Source: a virus. From it: DNA of 24,797 nt. The notes below the pieces were generated by a model that saw only the letters and a program-made list of their open reading frames with translations, ran no database searches and was not told the DNA's origin. The stretch covers positions 1 through 24,797 of the IMG/VR virus record IMGVR_UViG_3300021960_000477. One strand, 5' to 3'. The position numbers and the translations under genes are program-made. This document shows positions 13,897 through 20,542 of the stretch, one piece after another. How positions within the stretch are numbered: position 1 is the stretch's first letter; each line of letters starts with the position of its first letter.

Positions 13897-14668
13897 CGTA
13901 TAAATAAAACTCCTCCGGAGAACGTTTCTTATCTACAAAGTAATCCCTATAAATCTGACAAGCTGTTTCTACCTTAGCCTTACCACTAAGATAAAACTCC
14001 TTGCTACATTCAAATATGCCTAGCGCATTTGACTTCTTGTCAATTACCACAAACGTAAAGCAATCATAAGGTATGTCGAACAATGTACAATAAATATACA
14101 TTTGACTATCATAATTCCACTTATTAGCGGAGTACCTAAACCCCTTGACATCATCTGTGGATTTTAGGTCTACGATATATCCATCTCCTAAGATATCAGC
14201 TTTAGCTCTAAATGGAAAACCAAATATCTCACCAATACTAGGAACCTCTTGTCTAGTATGGTGCAACATATCCATACACCTAGAGTTAACGAGAAAGGTA
14301 TTTGCCATATCCTCAGCTTGTCTTTTCTCACCTATTGTATAGGCTTCCCCATATTCAGATAATGCTTCCTGAAACTTGATTGTGTTTCTACTCTTAACAT
14401 CTACAAATTTTAGGGAGTCCCATTTCTTTGGTTCTAATATCTTGTAGTGGAATAGTGATCCGATTCTCAATGCGGGTGAATTTTCTTTAGAACCTCCTAA
14501 GGATTGTTGGTACTTAAGAGGTGAGTCTAATAACTTAGTACACGATGAGGAGGAGAGTGCATTCTCCCCCAAATATCCAAAGTAGAATTCATCATCCATC
14601 ATCTTATTTAAGATATCCTGGATTTGCCAAAATCTACCATCTAAAGTAACAATAGTTCTTGGATTCAT
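13886..14668 (-). CDS. RecE-like PD-(D/E)XK exonuclease
   Basis: 260 aa from ATG 14668 (MNPRTIVTLDGRFWQIQDIL), chosen because it forms an ATGA overlap with the gene upstream; another in-frame ATG lies eight codons earlier. Motifs in order: SSSSCTKLLDSPLKYQ (typical of RecE/Cas4-like exonucleases), GSLFHYKILEP with the conserved His (H74), E147/E148 region before FPFRAKADIL, then KADILGDGYIVDLKST, giving D158, D167 and K169 of the D-x(n)-D-x-K site. It would resect DNA ends 5'-3' and hand single strands to the ERF protein for annealing. That partner lies in another operon (19814-20386). Confidence 0.8.
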   Translation of the reverse strand: MNPRTIVTLDGRFWQIQDILNKMMDDEFYFGYLGENALSSSSCTKLLDSPLKYQQSLGGSKENSPALRIGSLFHYKILEPKKWDSLKFVDVKSRNTIKFQEALSEYGEAYTIGEKRQAEDMANTFLVNSRCMDMLHHTRQEVPSIGEIFGFPFRAKADILGDGYIVDLKSTDDVKGFRYSANKWNYDSQMYIYCTLFDIPYDCFTFVVIDKKSNALGIFECSKEFYLSGKAKVETACQIYRDYFVDKKRSPEEFYLYDVL

Positions 14669-14826
14669 AATAGTATCGTTTTTAAGATACATCTCTTGAC
14701 AGACTCCGGTATTGTAGGGTCTACAAGTTCTTCCTCCATTTGTCGGAGTAATTCAAGTCTAGAATAAAATTCCATTGCTTGTTCTTCGTAGTCGAAGTTT
14801 CCTAATAATTCTTTTGTTCTTCCCAT
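14665..14826 (-). CDS. 53-aa hypothetical protein
   Basis: Starts MGRTKELLGNFDYEEQAMEF, continues YSRLELLRQMEEELVDPTIP and ends ESVKRCILKTILL. Helical and acidic. It overlaps both neighbours (TAATG at the start, ATGA at the end), which supports it as a real gene although too short to classify. Confidence 0.55.
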   Translation of the reverse strand: MGRTKELLGNFDYEEQAMEFYSRLELLRQMEEELVDPTIPESVKRCILKTILL

Positions 14827-14996
14827 TACTTTACAAGTTTTAATAGTTGTTTTATTAACATTTCTATACCATCTAAGGTATACAGAAAAGGTATCATCAA
14901 TACCTCTATTATGACCTCAATAATGTAGAAGACCCCTATAAATAGGAATATCAGCGTGTAGTGGGGATTTAATAATAGTAATTTAAGTATTTTCAT
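14826..14996 (-). CDS. 56-aa membrane protein
   Basis: Starts MKILKLLLLNPHY and has a long hydrophobic stretch, TLIFLFIGVFYIIEVIIEVL, continuing as MIPFLYTL, then a basic, amphipathic end (EMLIKQLLKLVK). One long or two short membrane helices. First gene after the canonical promoter at 15014-15044, with a leader of only about 15 bases. Function unknown. Confidence 0.55.
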   Translation of the reverse strand: MKILKLLLLNPHYTLIFLFIGVFYIIEVIIEVLMIPFLYTLDGIEMLIKQLLKLVK

Positions 14997-15013
14997 TTTA
15001 CCTTTGTTTTTAA

Positions 15014-15044
15014 CAAAGATAGAATAAAATCTTAATAATCCAAA
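15014..15044 (-). promoter_or_regulatory. Bacteroidota-type promoter for the 56-aa / exonuclease / DnaA-like / TerS operon
   Basis: TTTG (15041-15044), 19 bases, TATCTTTG (15014-15021): an exact match to consensus. TTTG touches the stop codon of the 51-aa gene. The -7 element overlaps an inverted repeat, CTTTGTT-AAA-AACAAAG, which would form a hairpin at the very 5' end of the transcript or serve as an operator. Unlike the other promoters, it lacks the CAGTTGGA box. Confidence 0.75.
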
Positions 15045-15200
15045 TTATTTTTTAGGATTGAATTGTTCTTTCCAAATTGTTTGACAAACTGCAAACCGTT
15101 GGTCTCTGTCTGGGTACTCTTCTCCTATCTTAGCATTCCCCATACAACGTCTTGTAAAATCCTTATTCGTCTCGTACTTCTTTGGTTTCAGTAGTGGCAT
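15045..15200 (-). CDS. 51-aa conserved-looking phage protein with RCMG...EYPD..QR.AVC motif
   Basis: Starts MPLLKPKKYETNKDFTRRCM and contains EEYPDRDQRFAVCQTIW. The pattern 'F-x-x-R-C-M-(x)n-E-(Y/F)-P-D-x-x-Q-R-x-A-V-C-x-x-x-W' is one I recognise from small phage proteins and from the N-termini of some prohead protease-region proteins; no activity is known. Two conserved cysteines could bind metal. It overlaps the 48-aa gene by 38 bases in another frame. Confidence 0.6.
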   Translation of the reverse strand: MPLLKPKKYETNKDFTRRCMGNAKIGEEYPDRDQRFAVCQTIWKEQFNPKK

Positions 15201-15309
15201 CTATTTCTAATTTAGATTCGATTCTTTCTATTTTAGCGAGGGCTACAACTAACGCTTGTTGGGTTAGTTTTATTTCCCTCTTCATCCTAATTAACTCAGA
15301 TTCTTTCAT
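15163..15309 (-). CDS. 48-aa coiled-coil hypothetical protein
   Basis: Starts MKESELIRMKREIKLTQQAL and continues VVALAKIERIESKLEIDATT: heptad-like leucine/isoleucine spacing suggests a short coiled coil. The ATG overlaps the end of the 87-aa gene by four bases (ATGA), and its 3' part shares 38 bases with the 51-aa gene. Function unknown. Confidence 0.5.
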   Translation of the reverse strand: MKESELIRMKREIKLTQQALVVALAKIERIESKLEIDATTETKEVRDE

Positions 15310-15569
15310 CTGTTTAGACGTTTAAGTTTCTCAATGTATAGCGTAGCATCCATAAGCTCCTCTTGTAGGTGGTTTAAAAATGCGTAAAATCCATCCGGAT
15401 TATCTTGCAAGGTAGTCTTATAGGTTTCAATACCTTTTCTACTTCTACTATCGTACTTATCCTTAACAGCCTCTACGATTGAGTCTACTTTTGGATTGTC
15501 ATTTGTGGAGGATGTAACATACCCTCCTGATTCTAATAAGTCAAAATATTTGTCTACTGAACTGCTCAT
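15306..15569 (-). CDS. Small MazG-like (all-alpha pyrophosphohydrolase-type) protein, tentative
   Basis: 87 aa. From about residue 42 the sequence reads RSRKGIETYKTTLQD, then FYAFLNHLQEELMDATLYIE, KLKRL. The basic 'R-x-x-x-G-x-x-x-Y-x-T-x-L' segment and the 'H-x-x-E-E-x-x-D-x-x-x-Y' helix are like those of short MazG-type phage proteins, which hydrolyse nucleoside triphosphates using a similar E-E-x-x-D metal site. The protein is shorter than a full MazG domain, so activity is uncertain. Overlaps both neighbours by four bases. Confidence 0.45.
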   Translation of the reverse strand: MSSSVDKYFDLLESGGYVTSSTNDNPKVDSIVEAVKDKYDSRSRKGIETYKTTLQDNPDGFYAFLNHLQEELMDATLYIEKLKRLNR

Positions 15570-15949
15570 AATTTTTTAGCGTCTTTTATATCCAACATCG
15601 CAACCATCTTTTTGATTTTATGGGTTTCTGTGAAGTGGGTTGTTTTATTATGGAATTGTACCTCCCATACAGGAGTTATTTCAAACAGATTAAAGCTATA
15701 GATTCCTTCAGGTGTTGAATTAATATATATTGGAGTATCTATAGTATCACTACATTTAAGGTGGAGTGCATCGTATTTTTTCTTCTCAATCAAAAGAGTA
15801 TCATAATGCCTACCTCTACATTTCAATTCTATACGGTGGTAAAAATGCGGACTATAGCAATCCCACCTGCTCATTGGCTTATGGCTTTTGACTAAATCAG
15901 GGTATATCGTATCCTTTAGATACGCAAACAATTCCTCCTCAGTCATCAC
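15566..15949 (-). CDS. 127-aa hypothetical protein, possibly nuclease-fold
   Basis: Starts MMTEEELFAYLKDTIYPDL; a middle block RIELKCRGRHYDTLLIEKKK, then YDALHLKC, PIYINSTPEGIYSFNLFEI, ending THFTETHKIKKM. The arrangement of I-E-L-K, a Asp-Thr-Leu-Leu-I-E-K strand and a later N-S-T-P-x-G-x-Y-x-F strand resembles restriction-endonuclease-like folds seen in phages, but the full D/E-x(n)-D/E-x-K set is not certain. Same operon as primase-helicase and RusA. Treat as hypothetical. Confidence 0.5.
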   Translation of the reverse strand: MMTEEELFAYLKDTIYPDLVKSHKPMSRWDCYSPHFYHRIELKCRGRHYDTLLIEKKKYDALHLKCSDTIDTPIYINSTPEGIYSFNLFEITPVWEVQFHNKTTHFTETHKIKKMVAMLDIKDAKKL

Positions 15950-16359
15950 TTATACTCCTTATAAACTCTTTGGAGCTTATTATATACGTTGTCCTTAAAG
16001 CACTTGCTACAAGCTGTAGGCTCTGCATTATCCTTAAATACTCGATTGTATATTTCAATCATCCTCACTTGTTGGTCTACGGTTATTGTAGTTTTATTCG
16101 CAGTGAACAACTCATTAAGATAATTGTATTCATCTTCCAACAAACATTCTGGTTTTCTGTAGGGAAATAGATGGTTCAAAACTTTCTTACGTTCATCACA
16201 TCCACAGTCCTCACCTAAAACAAACTTAGCCACCTTATCCGCACCGGTAGCCTTAAACACCTTTTCTAAGGTGTCTCCTAGACCTTGCGATCTACTTTTT
16301 TGATTTACGGTACTCTCGATACTCTTCGATTGCACCTTCTTTGATTTTCGCTTTGCCAT
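15946..16359 (-). CDS. Cys-rich hypothetical protein, probably zinc-binding
   Basis: 137 aa with a Lys/Ser-rich basic N-terminus (MAKRKSKKVQSKSIE), then LGEDCGCDERKKVLNHLFPY (about 49-68), a helical middle, and ACSKCFKDNVYNKLQRVYKE at the end. Cysteines at C-G-C, KPEC and C-S-K-C could form one zinc site. The C-G-C-D-E-R-K-x-x-L-N motif is familiar from small Bacteroidota phage proteins of unknown role. The first 68 bases overlap the 3' end of the sigma-like gene in another frame, a long overlap even for this genome. Confidence 0.55.
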   Translation of the reverse strand: MAKRKSKKVQSKSIESTVNQKSRSQGLGDTLEKVFKATGADKVAKFVLGEDCGCDERKKVLNHLFPYRKPECLLEDEYNYLNELFTANKTTITVDQQVRMIEIYNRVFKDNAEPTACSKCFKDNVYNKLQRVYKEYK

Positions 16360-16831
16360 TGCTTAATGTATTAAATATTGAACTTAAACTAATTTTAGTA
16401 TTTCTTGCGATTTTTCTCATACTCATCTCCTCATAAAAATGAATATTGAATATCTTTTTGTCGTACCAATACCAATCCTCCACAATATCCTCTACCTTAT
16501 CCATAACCTTTTCGAACTTTATCTTCTCTTCGTGTTTAACATCATCCGGTATTTGTAGAGCTGATATATTCAAATCTCCATCCGATAAATAAACCACCTT
16601 AGTCTTGTGGCGAATAGTAGATAAAAATAAGTTCCTTAAGGTAACATAAACATAGTAGGTGTTTACCTCTGTTTCGTTGTATAATATTTTCTCCGGGTCA
16701 TCTACATAATCAGTTATCCTAACATACATTTGTTGGACTAGCTCATTAGCCTGGTCATCATCTACTCCAAATGACTTCGCCATAGCTATCCAATCATAAT
16801 GCTTATCCGCTAAGATATCAATTACCCTCAT
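16292..16831 (-). CDS. Sigma-70 family-like (ECF-type) transcription factor
   Basis: 179 aa. Region 2-like helices near the N-terminus (WIAMAKSFGVDDDQANELVQ, then QMYVRITDYVDDPEKILYN; 'TYYVYVTLRNLFLSTIR' next) and a region 4-like helix-turn-helix at the end (DKKIFNIHFYEEMSMRKIAR, NTKISLSSIFNTLSNGKAKI). This order and size match small ECF-type sigma factors. A phage sigma could redirect host RNA polymerase to phage promoters; the promoters with the CAGTTGGA box are possible targets, though no direct evidence links them. Lies in the replication operon and would be made early or mid infection. Confidence 0.65.
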   Translation of the reverse strand: MRVIDILADKHYDWIAMAKSFGVDDDQANELVQQMYVRITDYVDDPEKILYNETEVNTYYVYVTLRNLFLSTIRHKTKVVYLSDGDLNISALQIPDDVKHEEKIKFEKVMDKVEDIVEDWYWYDKKIFNIHFYEEMSMRKIARNTKISLSSIFNTLSNGKAKIKEGAIEEYREYRKSKK

Positions 16832-16983
16832 CTCCAGATATGGAATGATATACCAATTATACCAATCATTAACTGAAATAGGTGTTCGGTCTCTTCGAGA
16901 TCGTCATCCTCAATATCCATTTTGGTGTTCCAATAGTTGACTCCAACCATAAACCCATAAATTGGAAATAATTGTATATACAT
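16828..16983 (-). CDS. 51-aa hypothetical protein with hydrophobic ends
   Basis: Starts MYIQLFPIYGFMVGVNYWNT, has an acidic centre (KMDIEDDDLEETEH) and ends LFQLMIGIIGISFHIWR. Possibly membrane-associated at its C-terminus. The TGA overlaps the sigma-like ATG (ATGA at 16831-16828), and only two bases separate its ATG from the RusA stop, which supports it. Function unknown. Confidence 0.5.
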   Translation of the reverse strand: MYIQLFPIYGFMVGVNYWNTKMDIEDDDLEETEHLFQLMIGIIGISFHIWR

Positions 16984-16985
16984 CT

Positions 16986-17354
16986 TTACAATTTAGTTAT
17001 TATTACATCTAGTCTAGGATTTGCCTTATCAATCCCCATATAACAAGAATTCACCTCCACAACAGTAGACAAGTCATCACTCTCTATACATCCAAATTCC
17101 ACCATAGCATCTTGGAAAAACTTATCTACAACACTTATCACATTCATAAGGTCTCTTGTTCTTTTGTCCGGAGCAAAGTAAAAGTACTCAATTTTAACCT
17201 TACCATTAATTCTAAAATTCAGCATCCTTGATATATCAGCTTTAAACCTCCTTTTAATATCATTGCTCACTTGATAATGCCAATTCCTATAGTTATTCAA
17301 TGTCAACCACTTCCTCTTGTTGCTCCGATTGGTTATGTAGAGGGGTAGAGACAT
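16986..17354 (-). CDS. rusA: RusA-family Holliday junction resolvase
   Basis: 122 aa from the ATG at 17354 (MSLPLYITNRSNKRKW), which has an AAGGAA purine tract just upstream; another in-frame ATG eight codons earlier is less likely. The core VKIEYFYFAPDKRTRDLMNV, then ISVVDKFFQDAMVEFGCIES and DDLSTVVEV carries the acidic set of RusA: D of 'R-x-R-D-L-x-N', D of 'V-D-K-x-x-x-D', and 'S-D-D'. It would cut branched DNA before packaging. The first 62 bases overlap the 3' end of the primase-helicase gene in another frame. Confidence 0.8.
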   Translation of the reverse strand: MSLPLYITNRSNKRKWLTLNNYRNWHYQVSNDIKRRFKADISRMLNFRINGKVKIEYFYFAPDKRTRDLMNVISVVDKFFQDAMVEFGCIESDDLSTVVEVNSCYMGIDKANPRLDVIITKL

Positions 17355-19071
17355 TATTATTTCCTTTTCTTCTTTCATCTATTTCCGATAAAGGTGTTGA
17401 CCCATTAAAGTAATACCTTTGTTCAAAAATGTTAAATTCTATATCTCCCACCTCTTGAGGAATCCCTACAAGTTTTTGTTTCTTAATCTTCTGTGAACCA
17501 AATATAACCTTTTTATCTTTAAAGTCAATAGCCCTATTTGGTCTCCATACCATAAGTACGTTATCAGCCTTATTGGCAAATTCACTTCCCCCCTTGATAT
17601 AGTTGACATCCGGGCGAGGATAACGTCCGGTTTCATCTTTTCTTGGAGTAATTTGATGAGCAACTAAATTTAGCGATACATTATTCTCCACCGCAAATTG
17701 TTTAAGTTTACTCATAAAACGTGAAATATAAAGGTCTTCTCTTTCCCCACTCAACATTTTATGTTGGATCGTATTGTATGGGTCTATTATTAAGCCTCGT
17801 ATACCTTTACTCCTCACGAGATATTTAGCCTTATCAAATATTGCTCCAAGAGTAAAATTCTTTGGAGGATAAATTATAAAGAAATGGTCTTGAACAAACT
17901 TAAGACCTTCTCTATACTCATCAAGACTCATTTGCAATTTACCGTAATAAGGATCAGAAGTCTTTCCAATATACATATCCACCAAATCATTTATCAAATC
18001 ATTGATAGGAAAGTTCTCCGGGGAGAATATACCAAACTTCCATCCCTCGTAAGATGACTTAATTACTGCGAGTTGATTAAGAAATAATGATTTACCCTCG
18101 TTCTGATACCCTGTCCAAACATTAACCTCTCCCAACCTCCAAGTCCAAGCATCATCAATATCTCCAACATAAGTAGTAGTACCTCTTGCAACACCATTAT
18201 GAAACCCATCCATTAAACTCTCGTATACATCTCCAACAGTAAAGACACCCTCCACTTTAGGGTCTAAAGCGTTTTTAAGGCGTTCTAAGAGACTTTCTTT
18301 ACCTTCGTGGAGTAATACCTCATTAGCATCTTTATAGGGGCTTAAATCGACTAATTTGCACTTCTCAGAACCAATACGTCTTAATAATTCCTTTTGAAGT
18401 ATTCTCCCATTCTCATCGTTATCAGTTGCTATATATACTAGTTTAGCAGTTTCAAACACTTCGTAAGAGTTATCAATACACTTAAGTTTGCCGTCTATAT
18501 TCTTATCTGTGGGGTTTGGCGCACCCATATTAACAGAAGTATGGGTAGTGATACCAGCCACCTCCCAAGACAAAGAGTCCATCTCCCCCTCACAAATAAC
18601 TAATTTTGTATTGTTTACTACTCGATCATAGTTATAGATAATAGGTTGAGCATCTTTAGCTTGAGTAAAGAACTTGCCATCTACACCTCGTGTTTTATAG
18701 TTTACCATCACTCCATCTTTAAAGTAAGGAAATACTATCATAGTCCCATTGGAGGAAGATACTATCTTATTCTTATCAATCACCTCATCAGTAATACCTC
18801 GTGAATTTAAAAAGGCTCTACCCTCCTTAGTTAATTTCTGGAGGTTGTTCTTAGTTGGTATCTTGTACAAGTTGTCCATCTCTTTTGTTTTGACGTTACC
18901 TGCCCACCCACACTTATGGCAATAATAAACTCCCTTCTGAATATTTACCGCCAAACATAAATCGTTATAGTGGGTCTTGCCTACCTTAAGGCAATTTGGA
19001 CATTTTAGTTTTTGCTCCTCTTGGTTTAGTGATTTTAAGTCTATGCCTAATTGTTTAAATTCTTGTATCAT
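17293..19071 (-). CDS. T7 gp4-type bifunctional primase-helicase
   Basis: 592 aa, close to T7 gp4 in length. Domains in order: zinc ribbon (C24-x2-C27 and C51-x2-C54), TOPRIM primase core (ICEGEMDSLSWEVAG with E161; ATDNDENG with D217 and D219), and a DnaB-type RecA helicase with Walker A GYQNEGKS (321-328), Walker B GLIIDPYN and LVAHQITPRKD as the H4/DNA-binding region. It unwinds the fork and lays primers. The C-terminus is low complexity and acidic (QSEQQEEVVDIE), as is usual for the tail that binds polymerase. The gene follows iteron array B, so it may be controlled from there. Codon overlap with RusA at the end. Confidence 0.95.
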   Translation of the reverse strand: MIQEFKQLGIDLKSLNQEEQKLKCPNCLKVGKTHYNDLCLAVNIQKGVYYCHKCGWAGNVKTKEMDNLYKIPTKNNLQKLTKEGRAFLNSRGITDEVIDKNKIVSSSNGTMIVFPYFKDGVMVNYKTRGVDGKFFTQAKDAQPIIYNYDRVVNNTKLVICEGEMDSLSWEVAGITTHTSVNMGAPNPTDKNIDGKLKCIDNSYEVFETAKLVYIATDNDENGRILQKELLRRIGSEKCKLVDLSPYKDANEVLLHEGKESLLERLKNALDPKVEGVFTVGDVYESLMDGFHNGVARGTTTYVGDIDDAWTWRLGEVNVWTGYQNEGKSLFLNQLAVIKSSYEGWKFGIFSPENFPINDLINDLVDMYIGKTSDPYYGKLQMSLDEYREGLKFVQDHFFIIYPPKNFTLGAIFDKAKYLVRSKGIRGLIIDPYNTIQHKMLSGEREDLYISRFMSKLKQFAVENNVSLNLVAHQITPRKDETGRYPRPDVNYIKGGSEFANKADNVLMVWRPNRAIDFKDKKVIFGSQKIKKQKLVGIPQEVGDIEFNIFEQRYYFNGSTPLSEIDERRKGNNNVSTPLHNQSEQQEEVVDIE

Positions 19072-19098
19072 TTTTTTGTTTCTTGATTTGTAGTATTA

Positions 19099-19212
19099 TA
19101 CTAAGTATTATATATTATATTATATTATATATTATATTATTATATCTTACTAAGTACTATAAGTATAGTACTAAGTATATTATACTAAGTGTTATACTTA
19201 CTATACTCAGTA
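19099..19212. repeat. Iteron array B: TACTAAGTA repeats plus AT-only tract
   Basis: TACTAAGTA at 19099, 19148 and 19169, TACTAAGTG at 19183 and TACTCAGTA at 19204: spacings of 21, 14 and 21 bases over 19148-19204. An AT-only tract (19106-19145) lies between the single copy and the cluster. Block 19168-19213 is nearly the same as 7477-7522 in array A, same orientation. The repeats run into the winged-helix gene: its last residues and stop codon are made of them. Iterons plus an AT-rich unwinding-type tract beside replication genes is the layout of a theta origin. Confidence 0.8.
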
Positions 19213-19454
19213 TAACTCTCCTTGTCTAAGAAAACTTTTATCGTTCTCTTTTTGCCGTAATGACCAATAGATTGAGTATTTCTAGATATAACCCCTTTAT
19301 CTTCTAGACTATTCAATAACCGGTAATACGTTCTCTCACTCACATTTATGGAGGATAAAAGCTCCTTATCTGTGAGTAAACATACACCATCGTTCTGATT
19401 AGCATCCATAGCTATCTCAGTCAACAAATCAAACTCGTTATAAGTTAATTCCAT
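19185..19454 (-). CDS. Winged-helix DNA-binding protein
   Basis: 89 aa from the ATG at 19454 (MELTYNEFDLLTEIAMDANQ); a TTG three codons earlier is possible but less likely. Residues 28-72 form a winged helix: TDKELLSSINVSERTYYRLL, then NSLEDKGVISRNTQ and a wing (HYGKKRTIKVFLD). This is the plan of MarR/GntR-like or replication-initiation wHTH domains. The C-terminus (ESYTEYSKYNT) and the stop are coded by iterons of array B, and the gene lies between a terminator and the primase-helicase. Iteron location within or beside the initiator gene recalls lambda O. A repressor of the helicase operon is the main alternative. Confidence 0.7.
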   Translation of the reverse strand: MELTYNEFDLLTEIAMDANQNDGVCLLTDKELLSSINVSERTYYRLLNSLEDKGVISRNTQSIGHYGKKRTIKVFLDKESYTEYSKYNT

Positions 19455-19472
19455 CGAACACAATTTAAGTTG

Positions 19473-19498
19473 AAAAAGGGGAGCCTTAAAACTCCCCC
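19473..19498 (-). terminator. Rho-independent terminator after the ERF operon
   Basis: On the minus strand: GGGGGAG, loop TTTTAAGG, CTCCCC (19498-19478), then TTTTT (19477-19473). The stem is G-C rich. It lies 21 bases after the SSB-like gene's stop and about 20 bases before the winged-helix ATG, so that gene needs its own promoter or partial read-through; no clear TAnnTTTG is seen between. Confidence 0.85.
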
Positions 19499-19518
19499 TA
19501 ATCTACACAAACAGAATA

Positions 19519-19797
19519 TTAAAACGGCATATCAGTTTCTACAACATTATTGTTTGCCTTGGGCTGTTGTTTGGTCTCATTAGCAGGGACATAATCATTT
19601 ATCCATACTGAATGTGATTTACCGTATTGGTCAACTTCTTTCTTTGCTCCAATAGTAAGCTTGATATAATGTTCCCCATTATACTCAAACCAATAAGGCT
19701 CTAACTTACTTTTTGCAATTGAGATGTTTACTAAGTCGTAGCCTTTAGCTTTTACACCTTGCCCTACGAATTTACGATCATTGTTTTGATTACTCAT
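19519..19797 (-). CDS. 92-aa protein with SSB-like acidic C-terminal tip
   Basis: Start taken at ATG 19797 (MSNQNNDRKFVGQGVKAKGY); a 13-codon extension before it is Asn/Tyr-rich and overlaps the ERF stop. The core KFVGQGVKAKGYDLVNISIA, then KSKLEPYWFEYNGEHYIKLT and KKEVDQYGKSHSVWINDY is a small beta-strand domain I have seen in Bacteroidota phages beside recombination genes. It ends with a Gln/Asn linker and ETDMPF, like the D-x-P-F tip by which bacterial SSB binds partners. Probably a single-strand binding or recombination accessory protein working with ERF. No OB-fold could be proved by eye. Confidence 0.55.
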   Translation of the reverse strand: MSNQNNDRKFVGQGVKAKGYDLVNISIAKSKLEPYWFEYNGEHYIKLTIGAKKEVDQYGKSHSVWINDYVPANETKQQPKANNNVVETDMPF

Positions 19798-19813
19798 AAT
19801 ATAAAAATTAAAA

Positions 19814-20386
19814 TTAAGATTGTAGTAATTGAGCAACTTCTTTGCTCACTTTATATTTCTTTCTAACATCAGTTATTGTATAACCATCCTTCATTGCTCT
19901 TTTAACATTGTCAAACTGAATGGTGTTTTTCTGAAGCCAAGACTTATTATCGTCTTCTCCACTCCCCATAGCTACCGGACTAGAAGCTACCTTGTCGTGG
20001 GTATTAGTAGCGTCAGCATCCTTAGTATCGTCAATTAAGAACAACCCATTTAACGCATACTTTCTAGCGTAAGATGAACTTGCTCCAAATGATTGTGCGA
20101 TATCCATACCCTTTTTATTGGGATTAATACCAGCTTGGGCTGAAGAACTAATTGCCGTTGTACCATCTGATATAACAGCAGTAGCCTGGATAAAATACAA
20201 TTCTCCTAATTGTACAGTCTCATCAGTAAGAGTAACTGTAAGATTGTACTCATTAAGTAATGGCTTTACAGCCTCTAAGATGTCCTCACAACTTCGATAG
20301 TTATAATTACCGAAACTGTTCCTTTGGTTCTTTGGTGCTTTCAGTCTCCCCTGAATAGCGACCAGTTTATCATTTATAGTTTTCAT
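19814..20386 (-). CDS. ERF-family single-strand annealing protein
   Basis: 190 aa from ATG 20386 (MKTINDKLVAIQGRLKAPKN); the frame extends 28 codons further but those overlap the promoter and terminator. Typical ERF features: SFGNYNYRSCEDILEAVKPL near residue 25-45, VTLTDETVQLGELYFIQATA, AQAGINPNKKGMDIAQSFGA and SSSYARKYALNGLFLIDDTK-D-x-D. The G-x-x-x-S-Y-x-R-K-Y-A-L-x-x-L-F motif is diagnostic. It pairs complementary strands after resection by the RecE-like exonuclease. A short C-terminal domain (TITDVRKKYKVSKEVAQLLQ) is HTH- or HeH-like. Next gene is the SSB-like protein. Confidence 0.85.
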   Translation of the reverse strand: MKTINDKLVAIQGRLKAPKNQRNSFGNYNYRSCEDILEAVKPLLNEYNLTVTLTDETVQLGELYFIQATAVISDGTTAISSSAQAGINPNKKGMDIAQSFGASSSYARKYALNGLFLIDDTKDADATNTHDKVASSPVAMGSGEDDNKSWLQKNTIQFDNVKRAMKDGYTITDVRKKYKVSKEVAQLLQS

Positions 20387-20390
20387 ATTA

Positions 20391-20420
20391 CAAATATAGT
20401 CATTATTTCCAACTGACAAA
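20391..20420 (-). promoter_or_regulatory. Promoter for the ERF operon, probably leaderless, with CAGTTGGA box
   Basis: TTTG (20417-20420), 18 bases, TATATTTG (20391-20398). The -7 element ends four bases from the ATG at 20386, the same spacing as for the 76-aa gene. The spacer begins TCAGTTGGAAATAA. It lies about 10 bases after the T tract of the terminator at 20431-20461. Confidence 0.7.
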
Positions 20421-20430
20421 ATATTTAGAG

Positions 20431-20461
20431 CAAAAAAAGAGCAGTCAATTAAAACTGCTCT
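20431..20461 (-). terminator. Rho-independent terminator after the fibre-lysis operon
   Basis: On the minus strand: AGAGCAGT (20461-20454), loop TTTAATTG, ACTGCTCT (20445-20438), then a run of seven to eight T's. An 8-bp perfect stem. It lies about 80 bases after the 78-aa gene and insulates the ERF promoter from upstream transcription. Confidence 0.9.
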
Positions 20462-20506
20462 CTTCTCCAAGAAACAAAGATAAACTTAAATTCCCAAAGG
20501 GAGGGG

Positions 20507-20542
20507 TATTAAATTCACATTTACAAATATACCTATTAAATT
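20507..20542. repeat. Two looser copies of the TATTGAATT-type repeat
   Basis: TATTAAATTCACA occurs at 20507 and 20534, spaced 27 bases rather than 17, each preceded by a GGGG or ACC connector as in the array at 9588-9651. The second copy overlaps the stop codon of the 78-aa gene. A TATATTTG box (minus strand, 20524-20531) lies between them. Confidence 0.55.

Noticed and set aside
20387-20470. Extension of the ERF gene
   Set aside because: It would read through a strong terminator and the promoter, and the added residues do not look like ERF.
20475-20482. TATCTTTG box between the 78-aa gene and the ERF terminator
   Set aside because: The nearest TTTG is only 12 bases upstream, and transcription from it would run straight into the terminator.
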